Assembly: GCA_036245525.1 (NCBI GenBank)
Contig: BTPG01000003.1
Coordinates: 155,703,547-155,767,546 of the forward strand
DNA: 64,000 nt
From: Semisulcospira habei
Taxonomy: Eukaryota; Mollusca; Gastropoda; Semisulcospiridae
Direction of reading: 5' to 3'
In this document: one piece after another, positions 33,591 through 46,700 of the stretch
How positions within the stretch are numbered: the first letter of the stretch is position 1
Layout: each line of letters opens with the position of its first letter
Notes under the pieces: model-generated
Database searches by the model: none
What the model was told of the DNA's origin: nothing
The model's input: the letters and a program-made list of their open reading frames with translations, nothing else
Program-made: the position numbers and the translations under genes

Positions 33591-35280
33591 ATAAGGGTGA
33601 GCTACCCAGAGTATCTGACATATGACACCAAACAAAAGCCTCGTAAGGCACGCACCAAAAACTTTGGGTCGTAAATTCAACGGATAAACAAAGCACCACA
33701 AGACTGACAAGCTAGAACCCCGTTAACTCCATTGCGATCTTATATTCTGCTGTAAAGACAAGACACGTGTGAGCCAACTACCCAACCAAGGCCAGCAATC
33801 GGTCCAACAGTCTTCCATAGCAAAGCTCTCAACAGTGTCACGAACCGCTACACGCAATGACGTCATACTGTCTGCTGAAGGACTTACCTCCCGTCAACGA
33901 GGAAGGCAAATCGTGCGTACAACACAGTCTAAGAATAGAGGCACAGCAGTCGGAAACGGACACTGTCTACTTCACACCGGCTACAAGACAACGCACCAAT
34001 TTTTAATCCACAACACCAGGCAACACTAGTTACAAAAATTGGTATGAAAGCGCATAAAATTGAAAGGAGGATTAAAACACTCGCTACAAGCGAGGCCAGC
34101 TATTGTGTGAAACACTCGAATAAATGAAGGCCCGTTTAAACCGACAAAACCCATCATCTACCTCTAAGTCGGTATACACGTCAGGCGGCCCACCGTGAGA
34201 AAACAACATCCATATTAACAAGTTAACACTTAAGCCAACGGCAACAACAGCGATCAACAAAACGACAGCCACACCAAAACAGCAGCAGAACCTACAACAC
34301 TATGCTGCTTTTCATTAACTGTTAGATGCGCACCACGGTCGTTATCATCTACACAGACGATGACACAAATATCAGCCTGTGCCGCACAGACGGCAATATA
34401 CCCCAGCCAGCAACATCTACAAACACGAATACAGAAACAACAACAACATCAAATCTGAGAAGAATCCGTCAAAACAAACGAATTCATACAAGAAAGAACA
34501 TGACTATCATGCGACAATAGACGTCCATACACGCAGACTCCCAACGCTTTCTGGGTTCTGGGTTCTTATGGCGGCTAAGCCACGCTGATCAGGAAATGAC
34601 CGACGACTCGATAGGCACAAGCTTGGGAAAAGAAGATGCGCTGATACTATCGTACCCCGACATGTGCATAATTGAACTAATTGGACCTTGCAAGGATTTG
34701 AAAGCGATCATACATTACATCAATTATGCCGCGTCAGGAGCCACCGATACATGCATGGACCACACCGACAACAATTACTATGTCCAGATGTAAGGAATGA
34801 AATGCGACACAGAGGAATACACCAAGGAATGGATTGAGAATTTTATGCCCGTTCCCTGATGATAAATTAGAGCCTGTAGTTACTAACTACGAATACCGAT
34901 CGAAACGTCCCCGAGTGCTTCACACATTTTGACTTCATGCTCGGATGTTAATAGGCGTCGGGACCACAACAACAGGATGCCTACCAGAGTGGGACCTGTC
35001 TTTTATTACCCTACGAGATTGTTGTTTAAGAATTAACAGCGTACACAGTATCATATTCATGAATGCTTCTTTCCTGTTCAGACTGTTCCCTTCATCGTTA
35101 TATCATTCCATCGTTTCTATAAATGAAAGTTGCAAGAGACAACTACTGAGGACTGAGTCAGTCGAGGAGGTGTTAGGCTAGGCCTTATGCATGAGGTGCC
35201 CACCCTGAGCAGAGACACAGGCTATAGACATCCATGTTTTTCCATACGGATATGTAACGGACTATTAAAGGTTAACCACT
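33591..35280. other. CA/ACA-rich stretch, no gene recognised
   Basis: Compositionally distinct (many aaca, caac, acga words). It contains short open frames only. One on - (34272-34084) starts with a hydrophobic MAVVLLIAVVAVGLSVNLLI helix followed by a polar stretch, but no splice or homology support is visible. It could be part of an unrecognised transposon. Confidence 0.4.
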
Positions 35281-35314
35281 TAACCGCCGGGGCAAGGCCG
35301 CGAACGCTACCCAG

Positions 35315-35382
35315 CTGCAAGAGACATAAATCCTCATGAGCCCCCGCAGTCGCGAGGGCTCATGAGGATTTATGTCTCTCGT
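35315..35382. repeat. H2 palindrome
   Basis: gcaagagacataaatcctca pairs with tgaggatttatgtctctcg around tgagcccccgcagtcgcgagggctca. Confidence 0.88.
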
Positions 35383-36070
35383 TAGTCCTATATTCTTTAT
35401 GCCTAATAGCGGTCAGACTTTACGCGCGTTCAGTCTTCGCGCGATTGTCGGTCAATGTGCAGTGTTTTCACTGAGACGCGAAATCCATGATCACTGGTAG
35501 CGAAGGGGTTAATAGTTCGCAAAATCTCCTATGTCTGCCAATAATACTGCCCCCCCTCCTCTCCCCCCCCCTCCCCCCCCCCTTCCCCGCAAAAAAAAAT
35601 CAACTGAAATCTTTTGTTTTATTAATAATTATGAAGTTTTTATGTCGAGAACTGAATGTCGTTCGCTCCGTTTCTTGTTATACCTACGTTGTAGATACCT
35701 CCTCCCCCTCCTCCCACCCCCTCCCCCCCACCCACCCCCCATCCCCGCCCCTCCCCGATGCGTTTATGAACAGTGTGGACTCCTCTGTGACGTATGCTTA
35801 CTCCCATAACCAATCAAAATATAGGTCTTAAAGCGATGTGCCCCATGCGGGCTTTGATTCGCAGACTGGTGTAGCTTACAGCTGAGAGGACTAGGCCGTG
35901 CGCGTAAGTCCCACTGAAATGCTCATTTGCTTACAACGGGCAGTAAGGAAAGTAATCAGGGTGCAATGTTTTCTCCCCTTAGTAGCTAGCTGGAAGTAGT
36001 CTGCTCAGCCCCAAAATAGTGAATACACCCCACGCCCTCGATTTAATCGTAGATGACGCCGATCTGCTTC
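35383..36070. other. C-rich tracts, no gene seen
   Basis: Two long C-rich stretches (35549-35585 and 35698-35758). No coding support. Confidence 0.5.
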
Positions 36071-36141
36071 AGCAAGAGGTGTATATTCTCATGAGTCCCT
36101 GCGAATGCAGGGACTCATGAGAATCTACGCCTCTTGCAGGT
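36071..36141. repeat. H2 palindrome
   Basis: gcaagaggtgtatattctca pairs with tgagaatctacgcctcttgc around gtccctgcgaatgcagggac. Confidence 0.9.
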
Positions 36142-36281
36142 GGAACGAACAATATTTAGTTTTTAGTGTTGTTTTAACCCATCTCTGCCATTGAACGCAA
36201 TCGAATCCAGTTTCTGGAATCATCGTTCTTTGAACGACTGAAAATATCAACCGCTCAGTGGACGTAGACACAAAGTGGTTT

Positions 36282-36350
36282 AGGCAAGAGGTATAGATCC
36301 TCATGAGCCCCCGCAACTGCGGGGGCTCATGAGGATCTATACCTCTTGAA
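36282..36350. repeat. H2 palindrome, nearly perfect
   Basis: gcaagaggtatagatcctca pairs with tgaggatctatacctcttg around gcccccgcaactgcgggggc. Confidence 0.92.
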
Positions 36351-36522
36351 GTTGGGTGGCGTTCCGTTCTGCAGTGAAGAATTTTCTGCCCTTCTTTTCA
36401 CAATCCGTGTGATACAGGTAACAGCGGTCCGTTCTACTGCCTCAAACAGGAACCGGAAGAACTCTTCCTCATACAAAGGAGAATAAGAGCAGAAAAAGTC
36501 TTTCATTTTACGACATTCTAAC

Positions 36523-36735
36523 TTAACCCATTCTACCCCAGACACACCACAGCAAGATAAGGATCGACCATGATAGTTCAAGGGCCGTGATGCCAGAATA
36601 GCTTGGCGCCTATGGGCGCCAAGCTATTCTGGCTTCACCCTTGAACTATCATGGTCGATCTGTGTCCTGCACTATAGTCCTTCAGGGGACAACGGCAACA
36701 TTTGGGGATTTCGGTGTTGGGGTAGAATGAGTTAA
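36523..36735. mobile_element. H1 palindrome (gttcaagggc subtype), TTAA at both ends
   Basis: TTAA at 36523-36526 and 36732-36735; ends cccattctaccccagac and ggggtagaatga; centre ggcgcctatgggcgcc. Confidence 0.9.
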
Positions 36736-37352
36736 TGAGTTTAAGTTAGCACTTTTGTCCAGCATTATTTCGCGGCCATACTAAGAACATTTATAAAGAA
36801 CTGTTAACTTCTTATTGCCTAGGTCCCTTTAACCCCCTTATGTTTGCAATCACCGGCACTCTTTAAGATTAACAGCGGTCGTATTCAAGAGGAGGTAACG
36901 TGGGACAAATATACAACCCGTTTTATTTGCAGCAATCAAAAATTTTGCTGTTCAGCGCAACATTTAGAGGCTAACCAGCTACCACCCTGGCGAATACAAC
37001 AGAACCTGTTTGGTGTGTCCACCCTTAACGTGTATCCCTTATAATTAAAGACCACCATTTAGGTGGCTGAAGCCACCTAAATGGTGGGTCTCTAATGACA
37101 GGTGACACATTTTGTCCTTCAAGACTTGTCTTTAGAGAGCGCCTGTTTTTGAAGACCACGCTTTCTTTCCAAAACAATTCTTACTTAGTACTCGATGCAT
37201 TGGATTCAGGACTGAAGTCTGTCGCGCGTGGATGTTGCACACCCAGCATCACACAGGTGCAAAAGGCAGAGATTCTCATAGTCCCCTGCAGGCTAACTCC
37301 TGCGGAGAGAAACGGGCCCCACCATGCTTTCGGAACAGATTGAAGGGGAAGA
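36736..37352. other. No gene seen; one isolated hairpin
   Basis: An H7-like piece (ttaacccccttatgtttgca, about 36830-36860) and a separate palindrome at 37048-37095 (gaccaccatttaggtggct pairing with agccacctaaatggtgggtc). The rest is unassigned and belongs to no recognised exon. Confidence 0.55.
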
Positions 37353-37570
37353 TTAACTCATTCAGCCCGACGCACGTATTTCCCAAATTTTGGAGGTGTC
37401 ATCTAACGACTATGCACATATTGCAGGAGATGGATCGATCATGATAATTCAAGGGTAGTGCCAGATTAGCTTGCTGCCGACAGGCGCCAAGCTAATAATT
37501 ATGGCACTACCCTTGAATTATCATGGTTGACCCATCTCCTGCTGCAGTGCGTCAGGGCTGAATGGGTTAA
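37353..37570. mobile_element. H1 palindrome, complete, TTAA at both ends
   Basis: TTAA at 37353-37356 and 37567-37570. The right arm carries a 4-bp insertion (ctaataattatggc). Confidence 0.9.
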
Positions 37571-37586
37571 ACGAAGTCACCTGGTT

Positions 37587-37678
37587 TAACCCTTTGGCTG
37601 TGGGTAGCGGTTTTTGTCGCGATTATTCCTCCAGGAATCATCGCGAACAAAAACCGCTACCGACAGCCAAAGGGTTAA
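37587..37678. mobile_element. H4 palindrome, complete
   Basis: TTAA just inside both ends (37587-37590 and 37675-37678). ccctttggctgtgggtagcg pairs with cgctaccgacagccaaaggg around gattattcctccaggaatca. Confidence 0.92.
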
Positions 37679-37890
37679 CCATATCAGCCCAGAACACAGT
37701 ACAATTAGAATATGGATTGACCGTGATAGTTCAAGGGTGTTGACAGAATAACTTGGTGCCTGGAGTCGCCAATTATTCTGGCACCACTCTTGAACTATCA
37801 TGCTCGATCTGTCCCCTGGACAAGTATAAATATTCTTAAGCGGACAACTCCAGAATATGGAAATTTCGAGCGTTGGGTCAAAGCGTTTAG
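37675..37890. mobile_element. H1 palindrome sharing its TTAA with the H4 element
   Basis: Begins at the TTAA that ends the H4 element (37675-37678). Arms gatagttcaagggtgttgac and gcaccactcttgaactatca are imperfect. Confidence 0.8.
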
Positions 37891-37897
37891 TCCGCTA

Positions 37898-37999
37898 CTT
37901 AACCCTTTGACCGCTACCGGACATACCGCTCTCCAGAAAGACGCAATGTCGCGCGTCTTTCCCGCCGAGCGGTATCACCTGTAGCAGGCAAGGGGTTAA
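37898..37999. mobile_element. Further TTAA palindrome (CGCTACCGG type)
   Basis: Starts ttaaccctttgaccgctacc and ends ggcaaggggttaa; inner accgctctccagaaagacgc faces gcgtctttcccgccgagcgg. It is unlike the other families but has the same ends. Confidence 0.85.
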
Positions 38000-38099
38000 A
38001 CGAACAGCTCCCAAATTTTGTAATTTCGAGCTCGGTGTGAATCTTAAGGATGACAGTATCATTTCTTTTTTACGTCCTTTGAGGTCTGTATCACACTTC

Positions 38100-38215
38100 T
38101 GGAGTCAGGTCGACCATGATAGTTCAAGGGTGGTGTCCGAATAGCTTGGCGCCTACAGGCGCCAAGCTATTCGGACACCAACCTTGAGCTATCGTCGTCG
38201 ATCGACATCTTGCCG
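38100..38215. mobile_element. H1 palindrome (gttcaagggtggtg subtype)
   Basis: gaccatgatagttcaagggt pairs with accttgagctatcgtcgtc around ggcgcctacaggcgcc. Terminal TTAA not found. Confidence 0.82.
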
Positions 38216-38296
38216 TAGCATGTCAGGGATTTATGAGTCATAAAAGTCTACAGCTGGAGACAGCTTTCAAAAACAAGACAAGTTCCTGACTTCAAC

Positions 38297-38676
38297 CTAC
38301 GATTGCAGGTTGCCGTACAAGGTTTCGGGAGGCTTGATGACCTTTTTCTTGCCGTACGTCTTTGCAGCTTTCTTCTCTCCTCCTCCTCCTCCACGTCCTG
38401 ATGCCAGTTCCGCGTTCTGGTAAATCGGCTCCGGTCCTCCATTCGCTCCGGCCTTCGACGCAGAAGCTCCGGATGCAGGGGAGACCACGTGCCGGTCGTA
38501 AAGGTGCTTCTCTCTCTTGCTGAGGTCGACTTTGTCGTAGGGAAGGGTGGGGTGGAGGTTGTGGGTGCTCGGCAGAGAGCTGGCCCCTGTGCTTAAGTCG
38601 ACATTCTGGTAATTGGTGCCTTCTGCATTCGAATGAACGCTCCGCATGCTGGTTGTGTCATCCATCGGCAGGAAAT
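38297..38676 (-). CDS. Receptor gene, last exon: tyrosine-rich cytoplasmic tail
   Basis: Acceptor tatgctggtAG precedes 38676. The two first bases complete a codon with the exon at 42315-42272, in phase. About 126 codons follow, ending TAG at 38299-38297. The tail holds four regularly spaced tyrosine motifs: NYQNV, PYDKV, IYQNA and LYGNL. These fit SH2/PTB-type docking sites, and YQNV and YGNL recall the YxN motifs bound by Grb2-like adaptors. A basic segment (KKAAKTYGKKKVIKPP) precedes the end. I infer an intracellular signalling tail of the MEGF10/Draper/SCARF-like receptor encoded upstream. The open frame runs on through the hairpin at 38722, but that part is intron. Confidence 0.75.
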
Positions 38677-38721
38677 CTACCAGCATAGATAGGAGAAGGA
38701 ATTGTAAGGTGGGAACCCGAA

Positions 38722-38816
38722 AAGCAAAACGTCCATCGGGCTGCCGTCGGCTGTGGTGGGCCCGCGCACAGTCGTGCGCGGGCCCACCACAGCCGACGGC
38801 AGCCCGAGGACCTTTG
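38722..38816. repeat. H5 palindrome next to the last-exon acceptor
   Basis: catcgggctgccgtcggctg pairs with cagccgacggcagcccgagg over about 45 bp with little loop (gcgcacagtcgtgcgc). It sits 45 bp upstream of the last exon of the receptor gene. Confidence 0.92.
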
Positions 38817-38856
38817 CTGAAGAGAAGCGCAATGGTTACGGGCGAAAAATAAAACA

Positions 38857-41714
<2,858 letters not shown>

Positions 41715-41754
41715 TGTGTGTGTGTGCGTGCGTGTGCGTATGCGTGTGCGTGTG

Positions 41755-41792
<38 letters not shown>

Positions 41793-41939
41793 TTCATCAA
41801 TCATGAATCCTCTGTGTTTGTATGCTGGTCTGTAACAAGCATAAACAGAGAAGGGGAGGACATTCATGTCTGGTCTGTAACAAATATAGAGGAGGGCAAC
41901 ACATTCATGAGTGGCAACCGACCAGCACATAAACATAAA

Positions 41940-42028
<89 letters not shown>

Positions 42029-42104
42029 CGTGTGTGTGTGTGTGTTGGTGTGTGTGGTGTGTGTGTGTGTGTGTGTGCGTGCGCGCGTGTGTGTGCGCGC
42101 GCGC

Positions 42105-42146
<42 letters not shown>

Positions 42147-42148
42147 CG
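41715..42148. repeat. (GT)n tracts around a degenerate inverted repeat
   Basis: GT tracts at 41715-41791 and 41941-42143 flank two tgtctggtctgtaacaa-like stretches. They end in cgaccagcacataaac and recall H6 arms. Confidence 0.85.
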
Positions 42149-42271
42149 GGGGGGGGGGGGAGGGGGGGAAGCGGAAGGGCATTTACGACTGCCAAACAAA
42201 AATAGATGAAATACATTTATTAGAATTGATTATTGGCCAATGGGGTGGGCGCTGGTATTTTTGATACTTAC

Positions 42272-42315
42272 GTTTCGGCGGAAGTTCCTTCCTTTTCGAT
42301 CGTCTCTTGAAATAG
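42272..42315 (-). CDS. Receptor gene, exon after TM: basic stop-transfer
   Basis: Acceptor gttctctcAG and donor C|GTAAGT enclose 44 bp encoding YFKRRSKRKELPPK after the codon shared with the TM exon. Phase fits on both sides (2 to 1). The run of Lys/Arg directly after the membrane helix fits the cytoplasmic side. Confidence 0.82.
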
Positions 42316-42383
42316 CTGAGAGAACAGAAATGTCAGAGTTAATGATATGAAGTAATGTATTAGCTTCTTTAGTGCTGAAAAAC

Positions 42384-42435
42384 AACTGCAAGAGGCATAG
42401 ATCCTCGTGAACCCGCAATTGCCTCTTGCAGTTGA
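42384..42435. repeat. H2 element with a deleted right arm
   Basis: tgcaagaggcatagatcctc is followed directly by gaacccgcaattgcctcttgc, with most of the right arm gone. Confidence 0.75.
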
Positions 42436-42849
42436 GAATCTATAGCCATATCGCTGCCGGCAACGCTATACGACACGTTCGCACCTATTGATGAGGGGCA
42501 CCTTGAATGAGTTAACACCAAGACACTGACGCACAGCAATATGTGTTCTGCGTACTAGAAATGTTGTTCTTATTCACCCTTTGATTGTGATGCACAACAT
42601 TTGTGACGTGGTCAACGTACAAGAAATTTGCGTTCTAACTAACAAAGCGACAATAACAATTAAATTGTCGGAATGTTCTGCATTCAAGAGTTTAAGTATG
42701 TGTTCCAATCAAATGTACGAGGTGCTGATTAGAACACGGACTTGTACTTAAAACGCACACAGTGTTATGCGTGATGCATTGCAGTGTGTGTTCTACCCGT
42801 ATGTACAAGAAATGTATGTTCAAAATAACCCAGTGCACTACATACGTAC

Positions 42850-42937
42850 CAAGTGACAGCCACAATGGTGGCGGCAATGATAACAGCAGCACCAAATATG
42901 GAACCCACTACTGCCCCAGTCAGGTTTGATTTAGGCC
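42850..42937 (-). CDS. Receptor gene, transmembrane exon
   Basis: Acceptor gacgttgcAG before 42937 and donor TTG|GTACGT after 42850; 88 bp. The peptide is PKSNLTGAVVGSIFGAAVII plus AATIVAVT: one hydrophobic helix of about 22 residues with a GxxxG-like small-residue pattern. Phase 1 in and 2 out match the neighbouring exons exactly. Confidence 0.82.
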
Positions 42938-43136
42938 CTGCAACGTCGATAAATATGACTTAATCCATCATGTCAAATTATGACTTATGGAAGTTGCACA
43001 CTAGACCCGCCCGAACCGTTTACTCAAGTACTCTCCAGATAGACCCATTCGGGGAATACACCACAAGTTCACTTGTATTCAAATGACATGCTAAGCATCT
43101 CATCTGAATAGAAGTGTACTTATGGCGTGCTCCTAA

Positions 43137-43216
43137 ACTCATTCGAGAAGTGCCGCCTCCGGCGGATACGCGGCATAAGCCGCGTATCCGGAGGTGACAC
43201 GTCTCGAATGAGTTAA
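43137..43216. mobile_element. H3 palindrome, nearly perfect
   Basis: actcattcgagaagtgccgc pairs with ggtgacacgtctcgaatgag around cgcggcataagccgcg; it ends in the TTAA at 43213-43216. Confidence 0.9.
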
Positions 43217-43426
43217 CTCATTCTACCCCAGACACACCACAGCAAGATAAAGATCGACCATGATAGTTCAAGGGTGATGCCAGAATAGCTTGGCGCCTAT
43301 GGGCGCCAAGCTATTCTGGCATCACCCTTGAACTATCATGGTCGATCTGTGTCCTGCACTGCAACGCAGTCTTCAGAGGACGACTTCAAAATTTGGGGAT
43401 TTCGGTGTTGGGGTAGAATGAGTTAA
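43213..43426. mobile_element. H1 palindrome, TTAA at both ends, back to back with H3
   Basis: TTAA at 43213-43216 (shared with the H3 element) and 43423-43426. gatagttcaagggtgatgcc pairs perfectly around ggcgcctatgggcgcc. Confidence 0.92.
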
Positions 43427-44185
43427 GTGGGTCTGTCTCGGGTGTACTAGCATCTCATGTGAATAGAAGTGTACTTGTGGCGTATTCCCTGAGTGGGGAG
43501 TACCTGGGAAGTACCAGCATCTCATGCGAATAAAAGTATACTTTTGCGCACTCCCCGAGTGGGTCTATCTGGGGAGTACTAGCATATCATTTGAATAGAA
43601 GTATAAGTGTGGCGTACTACCATAAGTCTGTCGGGGGAGTACTGGCATCTCCTTTGAATAGAAGCGTACTTGAGGCGTACTTCCCACATGGGTCTATCCG
43701 GGGAGTACAAGCATATTATTTGAATAAAACGGTACTGTGGCGTACTCCCCGACTGGTTCAATCTGGGGTTGTACTCCCGCAAACGGTACGGGCCTCAAAA
43801 GCTGCGGGAGTCACATTGGCCATGAAAGTTCAAAGGGTAGTGACAATCCAGTCGGTTGAGGAAACTACTTGCAGGTACAATTCATTACTGCAAAGGTCTT
43901 CTCGGAAGAGTTTGAATGGGAAATAGTCGGTTGGTTGTATACGGCTGTTATTTCAGTTAGATTCAGTGTTGAACGTGTAAAGAGACAAAACTGTTTTTCG
44001 TGGATAATTATTTCCCTCTTCATGTTACGCCTGTTAGTAAAGAAGTGAGGCTTTTGTATGTCAATGCTTGCGTGAATATAGAACGAAATCCACAAAAGAG
44101 GCGTTTATCTAAATGCAAAAATAAATAATCAACAAATACGCGTTCAAATGATAAATAAAACAAGACAGATTACAAATATACTTAC

Positions 44186-44242
44186 GAGCATCAGAAATGC
44201 GATATTTTTTGGCATCACATACCACATTGCTGGGATCGCATT
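44186..44242 (-). CDS. Receptor gene, juxtamembrane exon
   Basis: Acceptor gttttcttcAG, donor C|GTAAGT; 57 bp, phase 1 to 1. It encodes CDPSNVVCDAKKYRISDA, which begins like an EGF-like repeat (CDP) but stops after two cysteines. It connects the last full EGF domain to the membrane exon. Confidence 0.78.
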
Positions 44243-44506
44243 CTGAAGAAAACAACGTCTTCTGTACGTGCTAAGCATTGTCCACAAATGTCGCATTTCT
44301 TTTGCTCGTCAGTATATGTAAAAATAGGGAGATATATGTATAGAGATTTCTGATTTTGCCATGTCAAGGCATGAGTTTTTGTTTCTGTTTTGTTAAACTG
44401 CCAGTCTCATGATATGATCTGTGCTATTTTCTCCTTCGTCTGTATGTATGTCAAAACAAAGTCACGAAAAATATGACAATAAACGTTCCATTACGTCAAC
44501 GCTTAC

Positions 44507-44641
44507 TCCCACACAGGACTCCTTCGTAGTCATCTTGACACTCTGATTCGCATATTCCGTTGTCATGACGACACGTGGTACCATCCCGGCAGTTCGCACA
44601 CTTTTTGGTGCAGTTGGGCCCGTACATGCCAGGATCACATT
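44507..44641 (-). CDS. Receptor gene, EGF-like exon 2
   Basis: Acceptor gttgttttcAG, donor GGGA|GTAAG; 135 bp, symmetrical phase 1-1. The peptide has CDPGMYGPNCTKKC, then CRDGTTCRHDNGIC and ESECQDDYEGVLC. The cysteine spacing is that of the laminin-type/MEGF EGF repeats (CxPGxYGxxC...C). Such phase 1-1 EGF exons are a hallmark of exon-shuffled extracellular receptors. Extracellular; probable role in ligand or corpse recognition if the MEGF/Draper assignment is right. Confidence 0.85.
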
Positions 44642-44725
44642 CTGAAAACAACAATAAAATCTCCTCTGCAGGCCACTCCTCATTAGATTACTTTGTTCTG
44701 TTAGTCCTACCACACTTACAACCCA

Positions 44726-44796
44726 ACTGCAAGAAGCATAGATCTTCATGAGCCCCCGCTTCGCTGGGAGCTCATGAAGATCAATGCCTCTTGCGG
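44726..44796. repeat. H2 palindrome
   Basis: gcaagaagcatagatcttca pairs with tgaagatcaatgcctcttgc around gcccccgcttcgctgggagc. Confidence 0.9.
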
Positions 44797-44912
44797 ATTA
44801 TACATTTGTTTGGTGCCATAAATATGCTGAGATAGCATTCCGAAAAAAACACAAAGCCTTCTGTACGTGCTAAGCGCTGTCTCACTCTCTACCTAGTTAT
44901 ACTTTGTATGGA

Positions 44913-45080
44913 CAGCTGAGTAGCTCAGGTGGTAGAGGGTTCGCCTTTCGTCCGAAAGGTCGCTGGTTTTAACGCAGATGGGGTCGACAATTTATTCAGA
45001 TCTTTTCTCGGTGCCCTGTCTTTAAAATCACCTTCGTGGTGGACAAAAAGACATTAAGCCCTACAGGTTTAACGTTTAAA
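44913..45080 (+). mobile_element. tRNA-derived SINE
   Basis: A-box-like gagtagctcaggtggtagag and B-box-like ggtcgctggttttaacg. Then come ctcggtgccctgtctttaaa, gtggacaaaaagacattaag and a GTTTAACG tail. It is the same family as the copy at 27215. Confidence 0.82.
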
Positions 45081-45134
45081 GTTTTATACTTGTTTTTGTA
45101 AATACTTGCAAGTGCACAGACAAATATTAAGGCC

Positions 45135-45190
45135 TGCAAGAGGTGCAAATCGTCTGTAGACCCTCCTCGTGAGGATTGGTACCTCTTGTG
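45135..45190. repeat. H2-type hairpin, diverged
   Basis: gcaagaggtgcaaatcgtct and gaggattggtacctcttgtg form an imperfect stem. Confidence 0.7.
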
Positions 45191-45372
45191 GGCTCCTTTT
45201 CTGTCTGTTTTAATCGTTCCACAACACTGCTGTTTATCATTACAGGATAGATCTGGCGGTTTCAGCGGTTTCCAGAATCTTTTTGCCCGTCACCCACCTC
45301 TCCAAAAACAACAGACGAGGAAAACAGAAGAGGAAGAAATGTTACAGCGAATTTGACAATTATTACGCTCAC

Positions 45373-45513
45373 TCTGGTCACATTTTCTGGACCTCCACCC
45401 ATCCAGACAAGACTGGGCCAAACAGAGTCCTTTGTCCCTGTCACACGCCCCGTTCCCTCCACAGTGACCGCACAGCTGGCCGCACGTTTTACTCCAGTTA
45501 CCAGGTATGCAGT
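45373..45513 (-). CDS. Receptor gene, EGF-like exon 1 in this window
   Basis: Acceptor ctttccccccAG, donor CAGA|GTGAGC; 141 bp, phase 1-1. It encodes CIPGNWSKTCGQLCGHCGG, NGACDRDKGLCLAQSC and LDGWRSRKC, an EGF-like repeat of the same class as the next exon. Its last base plus the first two of the next exon give a lysine codon. Earlier exons (signal peptide, other domains) should lie at higher coordinates; I could not identify any before the LINE at 47455. Confidence 0.82.
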
Positions 45514-45599
45514 CTGGGGGGAAAGAAAACTGGTTTCAGGTTCAAGCTTCAGCTTCCGATACGCTAATTCTTCATGGACATCGTTGTTTTATCGTGTCA

Positions 45600-45784
45600 T
45601 TAACCCATTTAAGCCCGCAGCCACATTTCCCAAATGTTGAAGGTGCTACCTAACGACTATCTACCAGTTGCGAGACATGGATCGACCATGATAATTCAAG
45701 GGTAGTGCCAGATGAGCTTGGCGCCAAGCTCATCTGGCACTACCCTTGAATCTCCTGCTGTAGGGCGTTGGGGTTGAATGGGTA
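45600..45784. mobile_element. H1 element, right arm shortened
   Basis: TTAA at 45600-45603; gataattcaagggtagtgcc pairs with ggcactacccttgaat, then jumps to ctcctgctgtagg. The right end is tgaatgggtaaa. Confidence 0.85.
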
Positions 45785-45907
45785 AAAGTAATATCTGAAA
45801 TATATTTATAGTTACACACTCATACTCGTGCTGTAATCGTGACTCAGGACAAGGATGAAACAAATTGACCCCTTCACTGCTAGTGATAATCAATGAAATC
45901 TGTAACC

Positions 45908-45985
45908 CGCTGGCTGTCAATTTAGCGCTTTATGTCGATGTAATTCCTGCATGAATCACCTCGACAAAAGCACAGGCGGAGGATT
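45908..45985. repeat. H4-type hairpin, diverged
   Basis: cgctggctgtcaatttagcg, ttatgtcgatgtaattcctg and catgaatcacctcgacaaaa. Confidence 0.65.
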
Positions 45986-46011
45986 AAGATGTAAAAAACT
46001 TACATAGTTCG

Positions 46012-46139
<128 letters not shown>

Positions 46140-46143
46140 CGGG

Positions 46144-46347
46144 GCTTAACAAATTTTTTGCCGACGCACTAGACAAGGAGATGGATCGACCATGATAATT
46201 CAAAGGTCGTGTCAGATTAGGCGCCAAGCTAACCTGGCACTACCCGTGAATTGTCATAGTCGATCCATCTCTTGCCCAACGGGTACATAGTTGTTAAATG
46301 ACACGTCCAAAATATGGGAAATGAGGCCGTGGGGTTAAATGGGTTAA
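46144..46347. mobile_element. H1 element, part of left inner arm deleted
   Basis: TTAA at 46146-46149 and 46344-46347; gataattcaaaggtcgtgtc and gcactacccgtgaattgtca; the gcttggc segment is missing on the left. Confidence 0.82.
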
Positions 46348-46420
46348 CGTCAAGCGGGCGACCGAGACCATCTCCATGAAAATTTAAAGAATGTATAATA
46401 ACGTCACAGACTGAAAGTCT

Positions 46421-46511
46421 TTAACCCTTCGCAAGTCGGTTGCGGTTTTAGTCGCGATGATTCCTAGAGGAATCATCGCAACTAAAACCGCTACCGACAC
46501 GCAAAGGCTTA
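46421..46511. mobile_element. H4 palindrome
   Basis: ttaacccttcgcaagtcggt at left and ccgacacgcaaaggcttaat at right; centre gatgattcctagaggaatca. Confidence 0.9.
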
Positions 46512-46544
46512 ATGTTTGCTTGAGAATGGCAGATATGAATGAAA

Positions 46545-46700
46545 CCAGCAAGAAGCATAGATCCTCATGTATCAGCCTTTGCTACTGGAGGGGGTGGGAG
46601 GGGGTAGAGGGAGGCTCATGGGGATCTATCTCCAGTAAGCAAAGGACCCTCGGGCGGGCCGACGTCGGCCGCAGGTAGGCCCAAGCATGTAAAAAGGGCT
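46545..46700. repeat. H2 hairpin followed by half H5
   Basis: gcaagaagcatagatcctca and gctcatggggatctatctcc with a G-rich loop, interleaved with cctttgctactggaggg and ccagtaagcaaaggaccctc. Then come cgggcgggccgacgtcggcc and caggtaggcccaagc. These are the last hairpins in the window. Confidence 0.7.

Larger units (their letters stand above)
43020..43790. repeat. Tandem repeat of about 70 bp, split by the H3-H1 pair
   Basis: Units share agtactagcatctcat, gaatagaagtgtactt, gtggcgtactccc and gggtctatctgggg. One unit or more lies before 43137 and about five after 43427, so the hairpin pair inserted into an existing array. Confidence 0.75.

Noticed and set aside
34853..34920. Hammerhead-like CTGATGA ... 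CGATCGAAAC
   Set aside because: The bases between the two boxes do not form a stem II directly at the core, and no matching stem III/cleavage site is visible.
44913..44990. tRNA gene
   Set aside because: A and B boxes are present, but there is no complete acceptor stem or anticodon arm, and the tail matches the other SINE copy at 27215.
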